Origin: PNAI01 sp964575715
Lineage (GTDB): Bacteria > Pseudomonadota > Alphaproteobacteria > Rhizobiales > Xanthobacteraceae
Length of the DNA: 12,748 bases
Assembly (NCBI GenBank): GCA_964575715.1
Contig: CAZNSG010000044.1
Coordinates: forward strand, 1-12,748
Reading direction: 5' to 3'
This document shows, one piece after another, positions 7,575-12,748 of the stretch; position 1 is the first letter of the stretch; every line of letters begins with the position of its first letter. The notes under the pieces were generated by a model. It was not told the DNA's origin, ran no database searches, and saw only the letters and a list, made by a program, of their open reading frames with translations. Position numbers and translations under genes: made by a program.

Positions 7575-7886
7575 CAGGCGAGCAGTTTTTTCACCCCCCG
7601 AGTCAACTTGTCGCAGCCCCGACTGTGGATGGTGAGCGGCGCATCGTTGTGCGAATCCACAGAATCTTCAATCACTTCCACACCAGCAAGCTTTCGCGGA
7701 CGGAATCTAGCTGGCTATAGTCGGCGGGCCAAGTGATTCGTTTACTAGCGGTCAATCGGCTTGGCAGGTGGTGCGTCAATGTGCTGCGGCCCCGGTTGGG
7801 GCCGGTCTTCTGTGTGTTGCGTCCGAAGTGTTGTGCGTGCGGGCTTTGAGTGCGCACCCACTTCCCAGCAGCCAAGCGGAGACGGC
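7575..7886. other. 312-nt gene-free region between prs and the YbjN-domain gene
   Basis: No gene is supported. Features seen: a T6 run at 7586-7591 soon after the prs stop without a convincing stem; an 8-bp perfect inverted repeat CTGTGGAT (7623-7630) and ATCCACAG (7655-7662), both resembling half of a DnaA box; and a 7-bp stem CGGCCCC / GGGGCCG with a GGTT loop at 7787-7804, about 80 nt before the next start. The DNA from about 7775 to 7886 is open in the downstream frame but is Cys/Arg-rich and is judged to be leader. Confidence 0.5.
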
Positions 7887-8387
7887 ATGTCGCTGACAAG
7901 CTTCAATGATGACGCCAGGAACAATCCTCTCGACGTGGTCGAACGATTAGCGGCGGGCCATCACTGGTCCTTCGAGCGCGCCAGCGATGAAGAAATCACC
8001 ATCCTGGTCGGCGGCCGCTGGACCGATTACCAAATCTCCTTCACCTGGATGCATGGTATCGAGGCGCTGCATCTGGCCTGCGCCTTCGATTTCCGGGTAC
8101 CGGAGCGCCGCCGCACCGAAGTGCAGCAGCTCATTTCTCTGATCAATGAGCAATTGTGGGTCGGGCATTTTGACCTCTGGGTTACGGACGGTTTGGTGAT
8201 GTTCCGGCATGCACTGGTGCTGGCGGGCGGAGTCGATGCCTCGAACCCGCAATGCGAGGCGCTGCTCGCGGCCGCGCTTGAGGGCTGTGAGCGCTATTTC
8301 CCGTCCTTTCAATTCGTGGTCTGGGCGGGAAAATCGGCACGCGAGGCACTCGATGCCGCCATGTTCGATACCTCGGGCCAGGCATGA
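7887..8387 (+). CDS. YbjN-domain protein
   Basis: A 166-residue protein of the YbjN family (often labelled putative sensory transduction regulator; chaperone-like alpha/beta fold). The sequence shows the usual order: DVVERLAAGHHWSFERASDEEITILVGGRWTDYQISFTWM (about 16-55), a central AFDFRVPERRRTEVQQLISLINEQLWVGHFDLW (about 67-99), and a helical C-terminal part with LLAAALEGCERYFPSFQFVVW (about 129-149). The cellular role in alphaproteobacteria is not established. The start at 7887 is backed by GGAG at 7878-7881, 5 nt upstream. It lies upstream of proC in the same orientation, as remembered for other rhizobia, but a 198-bp palindromic element occupies the gap, which may weaken co-transcription. 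Confidence 0.87.
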   Translation: MSLTSFNDDARNNPLDVVERLAAGHHWSFERASDEEITILVGGRWTDYQISFTWMHGIEALHLACAFDFRVPERRRTEVQQLISLINEQLWVGHFDLWVTDGLVMFRHALVLAGGVDASNPQCEALLAAALEGCERYFPSFQFVVWAGKSAREALDAAMFDTSGQA

Positions 8388-8412
8388 GGCGCTAGCACCT
8401 GCCTTCATATTT

Positions 8413-8610
8413 CGTCATGGCCGGACTTGTCACCGCAAGTCGGGTCTACCCGACTTGCGGCATTTAATAGTGCGGAACTCAGGCAAGCCCGAGTTCCGAT
8501 GCCATCCACGTCTTGCTTATTTGATACAAAAAACAAGAAAGACGTGGATGCCCGGCACAAGGTTTACACTTGGGCCGGCCAAAGGCCGGACCCGAGTGCC
8601 GGGCATGACG
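8413..8610. repeat. Composite palindromic element in the proC leader
   Basis: A 198-bp element that fills most of the gap between the YbjN-domain gene and proC. Ends: CGTCATGGCCGG (8413-8424) and CCGGGCATGACG (8599-8610), inverse complements with one mismatch. Inside, in order: a perfect 13-bp dyad CCGCAAGTCGGGT / ACCCGACTTGCGG (8433-8460); a second dyad GGAACTC / GAGTTCC with inner pairs (8474-8497); a 12-bp dyad CATCCACGTCTT / AAGACGTGGATG (8503-8514 and 8539-8550) around an AT-rich loop; a 9-bp dyad TGCCCGGCA / TGCCGGGCA (8549-8557 and 8597-8605); and CCGGCC-aaa-GGCCGG (8575-8589). It resembles the CCACGTCTT-type intergenic repeats of Bradyrhizobium relatives. It ends 22 nt before the proC start. 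Confidence 0.85.
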
Positions 8611-8632
8611 GCCAAATCATAAGCAGGCGGTC

Positions 8633-9469
8633 ATGGCAAAAACGATACAACGGCAACACACACTCAACGTTCCCGGAATGCTGATGCTGGTCGGCGCCGG
8701 CAAAATGGGCAGCGCCCTGCTCGATGGCTGGCTGCGGCTCGGGTTCAATCCCAAGAAGATCACAGTGATCGAGCCGCAGCCTACGAAAGCGCTGATGGCG
8801 CTCAAGCGCCGCGGATTGCGGCTCAATCCCACCGGCAAGACCGATGCAGCGGCCGTGATCGTGCTCGCAATCAAGCCGCAAATTGCGCCCGAAGCGTTGC
8901 CCGCGCTGGTTCCGCTGCTTGATTCCAAAACCGTCGTTATTTCGATCATGGCCGGACGGCGGATTCATTTTCTCGAACGGGTGTTGCCCAAGGCCGCGAT
9001 CGTGCGCGCCATGCCCAATACTCCGGCCGCCATCGGCCGCGGCATAACGGTCTGCTGCCAAAATGCGCGGGTCAGTGCCGCGCAGCATGCGCTCGCGCAC
9101 AAGCTGCTCGCGGTCACCGGAGCGGTTGAATGGGTGGACGATGAAGGCCTGATGGATGCGGTCACCGCGGTCTCGGGCTCGGGGCCAGCCTATGTGTTTC
9201 TGCTGGCCGAGACGCTCGCGCACGCCGCCAAGGCGGCCGGCTTGCCAGCCGCGCTGGCTTCGAAACTTGCGCGCGCGACGGTGGCGGGTGCGGGCGAGCT
9301 GCTGCATCGCTCGGAACTCGATGCGGCGACGTTGCGGACCAATGTGACGTCGCCGGGTGGCACCACCGCCGCGGCGCTGGACGTGCTGATGGGCGATAAC
9401 GGCCTCGATCAGCTGCTGACCAAAGCGGTCATGGCCGCGACCAAACGCGGACGCGATCTGGCGGGCTGA
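8633..9469 (+). CDS. proC: Pyrroline-5-carboxylate reductase
   Basis: ProC reduces 1-pyrroline-5-carboxylate to proline with NAD(P)H, the last step of proline synthesis. The 278-residue length is normal. The Rossmann loop LVGAGKMGSALLDGW is at 19-33, the dinucleotide-binding VLAIKPQ at 77-83, AMPNTPAAIGRG at 126-137, the signature SGSGPAYVFLLAE at 181-193 and TSPGGTTAAAL at 239-249. The start at 8633 has only AGGCGG (8625-8630) close by as a ribosome site. The alternative ATG at 8678 would begin three residues before the nucleotide-binding strand; the longer form is preferred because rhizobial homologues carry a short N-terminal lead. It follows the repeat element directly and precedes the TetR-like gene by 80 nt. 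Confidence 0.97.
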   Translation: MAKTIQRQHTLNVPGMLMLVGAGKMGSALLDGWLRLGFNPKKITVIEPQPTKALMALKRRGLRLNPTGKTDAAAVIVLAIKPQIAPEALPALVPLLDSKTVVISIMAGRRIHFLERVLPKAAIVRAMPNTPAAIGRGITVCCQNARVSAAQHALAHKLLAVTGAVEWVDDEGLMDAVTAVSGSGPAYVFLLAETLAHAAKAAGLPAALASKLARATVAGAGELLHRSELDAATLRTNVTSPGGTTAAALDVLMGDNGLDQLLTKAVMAATKRGRDLAG

Positions 9470-9549
9470 GGTGGCATCAAGGACGCCTTGGAAACGCCCG
9501 CTTGAAAGCCTAGATTTAGTTAAACTTATTCAGCGTCAGGAGCCCGCCC

Positions 9550-10263
9550 ATGGCCCGCAAGCGTAAAAGCCGACCCGCAGCCACACGTCCCGCGTCGTCC
9601 CGTGGCACGTCCGCCCGGGAGAAGATCATCGAGGCCTTCCTTGCGCTGCTCTCCGAAAAGCGGTTCGAGCAGATCGGCCTTGACGAGATCGCCAGCCGTG
9701 CCGGCGTTTCGCTTGCGGACCTGCGCGCGGAATTCGATTCCACGTTTGCCATCCTGGCCGCCCACATCAAGCACATCGACCGGGCGGTGCTGGCCGGGAT
9801 CGACGCCGAGATGGCCGAGGAATCGGTGCGCGAACAGCTGTTCGACGTGCTGATGCGCCGGCTGGAATTGCTCGCGCCGCACAAGGACGCGGTGCGCTCG
9901 CTCATGCGCTCGGCGGGCCGCAATCCCGCGCTTGCGCTCGCGCTCAACGCGCTCGCCGTGCGCTCGCAGCAATGGATGCTGACCGCCGCCAACATCAAGG
10001 CGGCGGGGCCGCTCGGGCAGTTGCGCGCGCAGGGGCTCGCGCTGTTGTTCGCCAACGTGCTGCGCACCTGGATCGACGACGACGAGGAAGGACTTTCGCG
10101 CACGCTCGCAGCCCTCGACAGCGCACTTTCGAGCGGCCAGCGCTGGTCGGGACTGCTGGACGATGTATGCTCAATTCCGGCACGGTTTTGCCAGCGCGCC
10201 GGCCGCCGGCGCGGCAAATCGCGCGCTTCCAGGCACACCGGAGACGAAGCAGCGGCGGCGTGA
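9550..10263 (+). CDS. TetR-family-like transcriptional regulator with COQ9-like C-terminal part
   Basis: A 237-residue protein. Residues about 22-66 form a TetR-type DNA-binding domain: REKIIEAFLALLSEKRFEQIGLDEIASRAGVSLADLRAEF, with the recognition helix near 53-62 less typical than usual. The next part, including REQLFDVLMRRLELLAPHKDAVRSLMR (94-120), resembles COQ9-related TetR-fold proteins, which in mitochondria bind lipids and assist ubiquinone synthesis. Hence it could be a DNA-binding regulator or a lipid-binding relative; I favour a regulator because the N-terminal helix-turn-helix looks intact. Both termini are basic and low complexity. The start at 9550 has AGGAG 7 nt upstream (9538-9542). 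The ligand and target genes cannot be told from the sequence, and no operator is visible in the 80-nt gap upstream. Confidence 0.82.
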   Translation: MARKRKSRPAATRPASSRGTSAREKIIEAFLALLSEKRFEQIGLDEIASRAGVSLADLRAEFDSTFAILAAHIKHIDRAVLAGIDAEMAEESVREQLFDVLMRRLELLAPHKDAVRSLMRSAGRNPALALALNALAVRSQQWMLTAANIKAAGPLGQLRAQGLALLFANVLRTWIDDDEEGLSRTLAALDSALSSGQRWSGLLDDVCSIPARFCQRAGRRRGKSRASRHTGDEAAAA

Positions 10264-10594
10264 TCACGTTCGCCGCAACGCGCAGGACGCACGCAGCTTA
10301 CTCCGCCAACGATGAAGAGTAGCCCGGCGCAATGCGCTTCGCTATTGCGCCCTATGGTCTAACCCAACACTTGCCGCCACGGCGTTGGGTAACGCGCGGT
10401 GCGGCCTAATCGATTCGACCTCAGGCGCAGGTGGCCGCGCGAACCCAACCTACAAGATTTGCGCGAGCAGAAAGTGTAGCCCGGATGGGTTGAGCGTGAG
10501 CCGAAACCCATCGTGATGCTTCATGCGAAGCGCATGGTGGGTTTCGCCATAGCGCGTAGGGCGCAATAGCGAAGCGTATTGCGTCTCTCCACCC
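10264..10594. repeat. Composite repeat bounded by a 27-nt inverted repeat
   Basis: No gene is supported in these 331 nt. The outer arms, 10328-10354 and 10557-10583, are 27 nt each and inverse complements at 26 positions; the single difference is at 10577 (T). Both contain GGGCGCAATAGCGAAGCG or its complement. Inside are ACCCAAC/GTTGGGT (10362-10368 and 10384-10390), GATGGGTT/AACCCATC (10484-10491 and 10505-10512) and CGAAACCCA/TGGGTTTCG (10502-10510 and 10538-10546). The inner part is of the widespread GTAGCCCGGATGGGT...GAAACCCATC intergenic repeat type. It separates the TetR-like gene from the convergent antitoxin gene, ending 11 nt before the antitoxin stop. Confidence 0.8.
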
Positions 10595-10885
10595 TCACAC
10601 CAACTCCAGCCTCAACTGGCGGCCGACAATTCTGGCTGCGCGCTGCAAGCTCTCGATGGTGGCGCTGCCATTGTCGGGATCGAGCAGGCGGTCGAGCTGA
10701 GCGCGGCTGGTCTTCATCAGCTCGGCCATGCGCTTCTTGGTGACGCGCTTCTTCTTCATCTCATTGGCGAGTTGCCGCGCGATCACCGCCTTGATGGCGG
10801 CGGCCGTCACCTCCTCGCGGATGCCGGCTTGCTCAAGCCAGCTTTCGAAGGTCGATCCGATGCGCGGGTTCTTCTTCTTGGTCAT
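10595..10885 (-). CDS. higA: HigA-like XRE-family antitoxin
   Basis: A 96-residue helix-turn-helix protein. The C-terminal half carries an XRE/Cro-type domain (about 40-92): RQLANEMKKKRVTKKRMAELMKTSRAQLDRLLDPDNGSATIESLQRAARIVG. The N-terminal 40 residues are acidic/helical and could wrap the toxin. Its function is inferred as antitoxin neutralising the adjacent RelE-type protein and repressing the operon. The ATG overlaps the toxin stop by the four bases ATGA (10882-10885), and AAGGAGG (10892-10898) is a near-perfect ribosome site 6 nt upstream. This should favour high antitoxin synthesis. A reading frame extends further upstream inside the toxin gene, but the overlap start is far better supported. 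Confidence 0.88.
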   Translation of the reverse strand: MTKKKNPRIGSTFESWLEQAGIREEVTAAAIKAVIARQLANEMKKKRVTKKRMAELMKTSRAQLDRLLDPDNGSATIESLQRAARIVGRQLRLELV

Positions 10886-11232
10886 GACGACACCTCCTTC
10901 AGTCGTTGCCGTGCGAGCGCTAAATCCTCGGGCGTTGCCTTGCGCGTCTTCTTGATGAAGGCGTGCAGCGCGATCAGCATGCCGCCGTGAAATCCGAACA
11001 GCACGCGCGCTTCGCGCCGGCTCGGAAGGCTCGCGCGGACTTCCCATAATCCTCCGCTCAACGGCCGGCAGAGCGGCAATCCGACCGGCCAGCCGAATTG
11101 CACCTTGGCGATATCGCGGCCGATTGTTCTTTGATCCTCGCGGGGCAGCGCGTTCAACCATTCCCGCACTGGCTCCCGGCCCGTCGCCGATTTCCAGAAC
11201 CGGAGAGGAATGGGCTTGAGGCGCGCGGACAT
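10882..11232 (-). CDS. higB: HigB/RelE-family (Gp49-like) toxin
   Basis: A 116-residue member of the phage Gp49-like/RelE-ParE toxin family, which usually cleaves mRNA on the ribosome. Characteristic segments are REPVREWLNALPREDQRTIGRDI (19-41), LPLCRPLSGGLWEVRASLPSRREARVLFGF (53-82) and LHAFIKKTRKATPEDLALARQRLKEV (89-114), matching the family pattern GLWE(L/V)R ... ARVLF ... FIKKT. Basic residues at R66, R74, R76 and K94-K95 fit an RNA-binding surface. Toxin precedes antitoxin, the HigBA order, with a four-base overlap. The start at 11232 has no Shine-Dalgarno and the promoter ends about 10 nt upstream, so the message is nearly leaderless. It appears complete and intact. Confidence 0.9.
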   Translation of the reverse strand: MSARLKPIPLRFWKSATGREPVREWLNALPREDQRTIGRDIAKVQFGWPVGLPLCRPLSGGLWEVRASLPSRREARVLFGFHGGMLIALHAFIKKTRKATPEDLALARQRLKEVSS

Positions 11233-11241
11233 TGAAAAAAT

Positions 11242-11270
11242 TATGTATCAAAAATGATACAGATTTGCAA
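11242..11270 (-). promoter_or_regulatory. Promoter and autoregulatory operator of the toxin-antitoxin operon
   Basis: On the minus strand, TTGCAA (11265-11270) and TACATA (11242-11247) are separated by 17 nt and form a fair sigma-70 promoter. Between and overlapping the -10 is a perfect inverted repeat TGTATCA-AAAA-TGATACA (11244-11261, read on the plus strand), a fitting site for the antitoxin or toxin-antitoxin complex. Transcription would begin near 11235, only a few bases before the toxin ATG. Confidence 0.7.
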
Positions 11271-11321
11271 GCCCAAGACAAGCCAAAGACATGACGAAAT
11301 CGAAAATAGACCATGCCGCGT

Positions 11322-11348
11322 TTGACATTTTAGAGCTAGGATTATAAT
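11322..11348 (+). promoter_or_regulatory. Orphan consensus-like promoter, 15-nt spacer
   Basis: TTGACA (11322-11327) and TATAAT (11343-11348) are both perfect sigma-70 hexamers, separated by only 15 nt, shorter than the optimal 17. The -10 lies in a 10-bp palindrome GATTATAATC (11340-11349). It points away from the toxin-antitoxin operon into DNA without a recognisable gene. The short spacer may make it weak or regulator-dependent. Confidence 0.45.
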
Positions 11349-11729
11349 CATATTTCCGCCGCATTCGCCTGTCATTGCTCAACTCATCCCGCCTCAACGT
11401 AAGGTGCGTTTCGCGATCGTCACGATGCGCGGGGCGGGATGCGGTGGCCGCGTTTGAGGTGCGACGAACGCCCTGGCGCAGCGGCTCAAGCCGTGCATTG
11501 CCTCGCCTGACCCGATCCGTCAGGCACGAGCGGCGGGCAAAAGGAAGGCCCCGCCGGGGCCGCACGGAGCAGGCCTATAAACATCGCGTGCGGGGCGCCG
11601 AAGGTTGCGGCGGACTTGCGGCTCTAAACTTCCGGAATGCCTTGGTGCCGTGAGGTGCCGAGGTCCGTGGGTCTTTCAAGGGCCCGGTATCCCGCGCGCC
11701 CTTTTGGGGGCGAAGCGAATTGGAAGACG

Positions 11730-11805
11730 GGCGCACCAATCTCGGGTTTACCCGAGATTGGAAAATTTGGATTCCCAGTTCGGCCAAGGCCGATCTGGGT
11801 GCGCC
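11730..11805. repeat. Palindromic repeat with nested hairpins
   Basis: Outer arms GGCGCACC (11730-11737) and GGTGCGCC (11798-11805) are perfect inverse complements. Inside are a perfect 12-bp dyad CCAATCTCGGGT-tt-ACCCGAGATTGG (11736-11761) and TCGGCC-aa-GGCCGA (11780-11793). The first inner dyad shares its CGGGTnnACCCG core with those at 7-34 and 8433-8460. There is no T-run at the right end, so a terminator for either side is not evident. Confidence 0.75.
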
Positions 11806-11854
11806 GGCATAAAAATCCGGGGAGCGGAGCGTTGGCTTGGAGAAAAATGTCCAA

Positions 11855-12748
11855 TTACACCGGCACCTTCACCGTCGCGCGCAAGCCGCCGAGCGGGCTG
11901 TCACCCAGCATGATGTCGCCGCCGTGCGAGCGGGCGATGTCGCGCGCGATGGCAAGGCCAAGTCCGGTGCCGCCTTCGTCCTGATTGCGGGCGTCATCGA
12001 GCCGCAGGAACGGCTTGAACACTTCTTCGCGCATGGCGAGCGGAATGCCGGGACCGTCGTCGTCGACCGTCACGGTGAGCCAGCGATGGTCGCGGTGGCC
12101 GGTGATGGCGATCGAGGGGGCAAACCGCGCGGCGTTCGACACCAGATTGGCCAGGCAGCGCTTGAAGGCGGCGGGCCGCACCACCACGACAGGCTGGCCG
12201 TGAAACACGGCGCTGGTCTTGTGGCCGTTGCGCTCGGCATCGTCCTTAAGCTCATCGAGGAAAGCCGCCATATCGGTCGGCTCCGATTGCTCGCCGGAAT
12301 CGCCGCGCGCGAAGGCGAGATAGGCCTCCAGCATGCGGGCCATCTCATCGACGTCCTTCTTCATCGCTTCGACCTCGGGGCTTTCGTCAATCAGCGCGAG
12401 TTCGAGCTTAAAGCGCGTCAGGATGGTGCGCAGGTCATGGGAAACACCGGCGAGCATGGCGGTGCGCTGCTCCATGGTGCGCTCGATGCGGCTTTTCATC
12501 TCAATAAAGGCCTGCGCCGCGCGGCGAACCTCGCGCGCACCGCGCGGCCGGAAGTTGGGCACCTCGCGGCCCTTACCGAAACTCTCGGCGGCGTCGGCAA
12601 GACTGAGGATCGGCCGGATTTGATTGCGCAGGAACAGGATGGCAATAAGGATCAGCACCAGCGAGGTGCCGACCATCCACAGCAGAAAAATTTCGGAGTT
12701 CGAGGCGTAGGCGGCGCTGCGCTTGGCAATCACCCGCATGATGGCGTT
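11855..12748 (-). CDS. EnvZ-like sensor histidine kinase, C-terminal part (cut by window edge)
   Basis: The last 297 residues of a membrane histidine kinase; the frame runs off the right edge, so the first membrane helix and the periplasmic sensor are missing. Numbering from the methionine at 12739: a membrane helix at about 17-37 (IFLLWMVGTSLVLILIAILF), a HAMP linker (about 38-92), the H-box VSHDLRTILTRFKLEL with phospho-acceptor His101, the N-box NLVSNAARF (198-206), the G1 box DDDGPGI (226-232), the F box FKPF (241-244) and the G2 box GGTGLGLAIA (256-265). All catalytic boxes are intact. It autophosphorylates and passes phosphate to a response regulator, which in related genomes lies just upstream, off the window. 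The arrangement and sequence fit the rhizobial EnvZ-like osmosensor type; the signal is unknown. Confidence 0.95.
   Translation of the reverse strand, partial: NAIMRVIAKRSAAYASNSEIFLLWMVGTSLVLILIAILFLRNQIRPILSLADAAESFGKGREVPNFRPRGAREVRRAAQAFIEMKSRIERTMEQRTAMLAGVSHDLRTILTRFKLELALIDESPEVEAMKKDVDEMARMLEAYLAFARGDSGEQSEPTDMAAFLDELKDDAERNGHKTSAVFHGQPVVVVRPAAFKRCLANLVSNAARFAPSIAITGHRDHRWLTVTVDDDGPGIPLAMREEVFKPFLRLDDARNQDEGGTGLGLAIARDIARSHGGDIMLGDSPLGGLRATVKVPV

Larger units (their letters stand above)
11262..11854. other. Gene-free region between the toxin-antitoxin operon and the kinase
   Basis: About 590 nt without a gene I can support. It holds, in order: a rightward consensus-like promoter (11322-11348), a GC-rich stretch (about 11395-11660) resembling a repeat seen in Bradyrhizobium-type genomes (recognition from memory), two hairpins GCCTGAC/GTCAGGC (11505-11525) and GGCCCCG-c-CGGGGCC (11547-11561), and a palindromic repeat (11730-11805). 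Frames through it are open in places but arginine-rich and lack ribosome sites, so I do not call them genes. Confidence 0.6.

Noticed and set aside
7575..7600. Terminator after prs suggested by a T6 run
   Set aside because: Only a 4-bp possible stem (ACTG/CAGT) precedes it, too weak for an intrinsic terminator.
10595..11232. A new defence system built around the toxin-antitoxin pair
   Set aside because: The neighbours are repeats, a TetR-like gene and an EnvZ-like kinase with ordinary roles; nothing else resembles a defence effector, so a plain HigBA-like module is the simplest reading.
10886..11314. Upstream extension of the antitoxin frame to a 239-codon protein
   Set aside because: The extension overlaps the whole toxin gene in another frame and the operator, while the start at 10885 has an ideal ribosome site and gives a standard antitoxin length.
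11375..11653. 92-codon arginine-rich frame in the region between toxin and kinase
   Set aside because: No ribosome site, low-complexity composition typical of translated GC-rich repeats, and no recognisable domain.

Overview
The window looks like a chromosomal segment of an alphaproteobacterium, most likely Hyphomicrobiales (Rhizobiales) near the Bradyrhizobium/Rhodopseudomonas/Pseudolabrys group. This rests on high GC with strong G/C third positions, the gene set (UbiK-type protein, lgt, NDUFAF7-type methyltransferase, pgeF, prs, YbjN-domain protein, proC, BA14K-family protein), a histidine kinase very close to the rhizobial EnvZ-like type, and abundant palindromic intergenic repeats typical of that group. 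The assignment is recognition from memory, not a database search.

Layout, left to right. 1-142 is a palindromic repeat remnant. 143-421 (-) is a UbiK-family protein, divergent from a secreted alpha/beta-hydrolase-like protein (594-1661, +). Then come lgt (1770-2591) and a MidA/NDUFAF7-type methyltransferase (2597-3748), 5 nt apart and probably one operon. A terminal-inverted-repeat element (3746-3979) and an antisense BA14K-family gene (3987-4397) separate that pair from pgeF (4556-5326). A lipoprotein of unknown function (5603-6211) and a repeat/terminator region precede prs (6621-7574). A YbjN-domain gene (7887-8387), another palindromic element (8413-8610) and proC (8633-9469) follow, then a TetR-like regulator (9550-10263). 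A composite element bounded by a 26/27 inverted repeat (10328-10583) separates this block from a leftward HigBA-like toxin-antitoxin operon (11232 to 10595). After 620 nt of gene-free, repeat-bearing DNA comes the C-terminal part of an EnvZ-like histidine kinase (11855-12748, -), cut by the window edge.

Functionally most of this is housekeeping: lipoprotein maturation (Lgt), complex I assembly (methyltransferase), ubiquinone biosynthesis (UbiK), purine/peptidoglycan quality control (PgeF), PRPP supply (Prs) and proline synthesis (ProC). The accessory content is the toxin-antitoxin pair and the repeats. I do not see a new multi-gene system. The most unusual signals are a family of four short hairpins with a shared core and compensating arm changes, an inverted-repeat element whose first bases supply the methyltransferase stop codon, and a toxin promoter whose operator sits between -35 and -10 and leaves almost no 5' leader.
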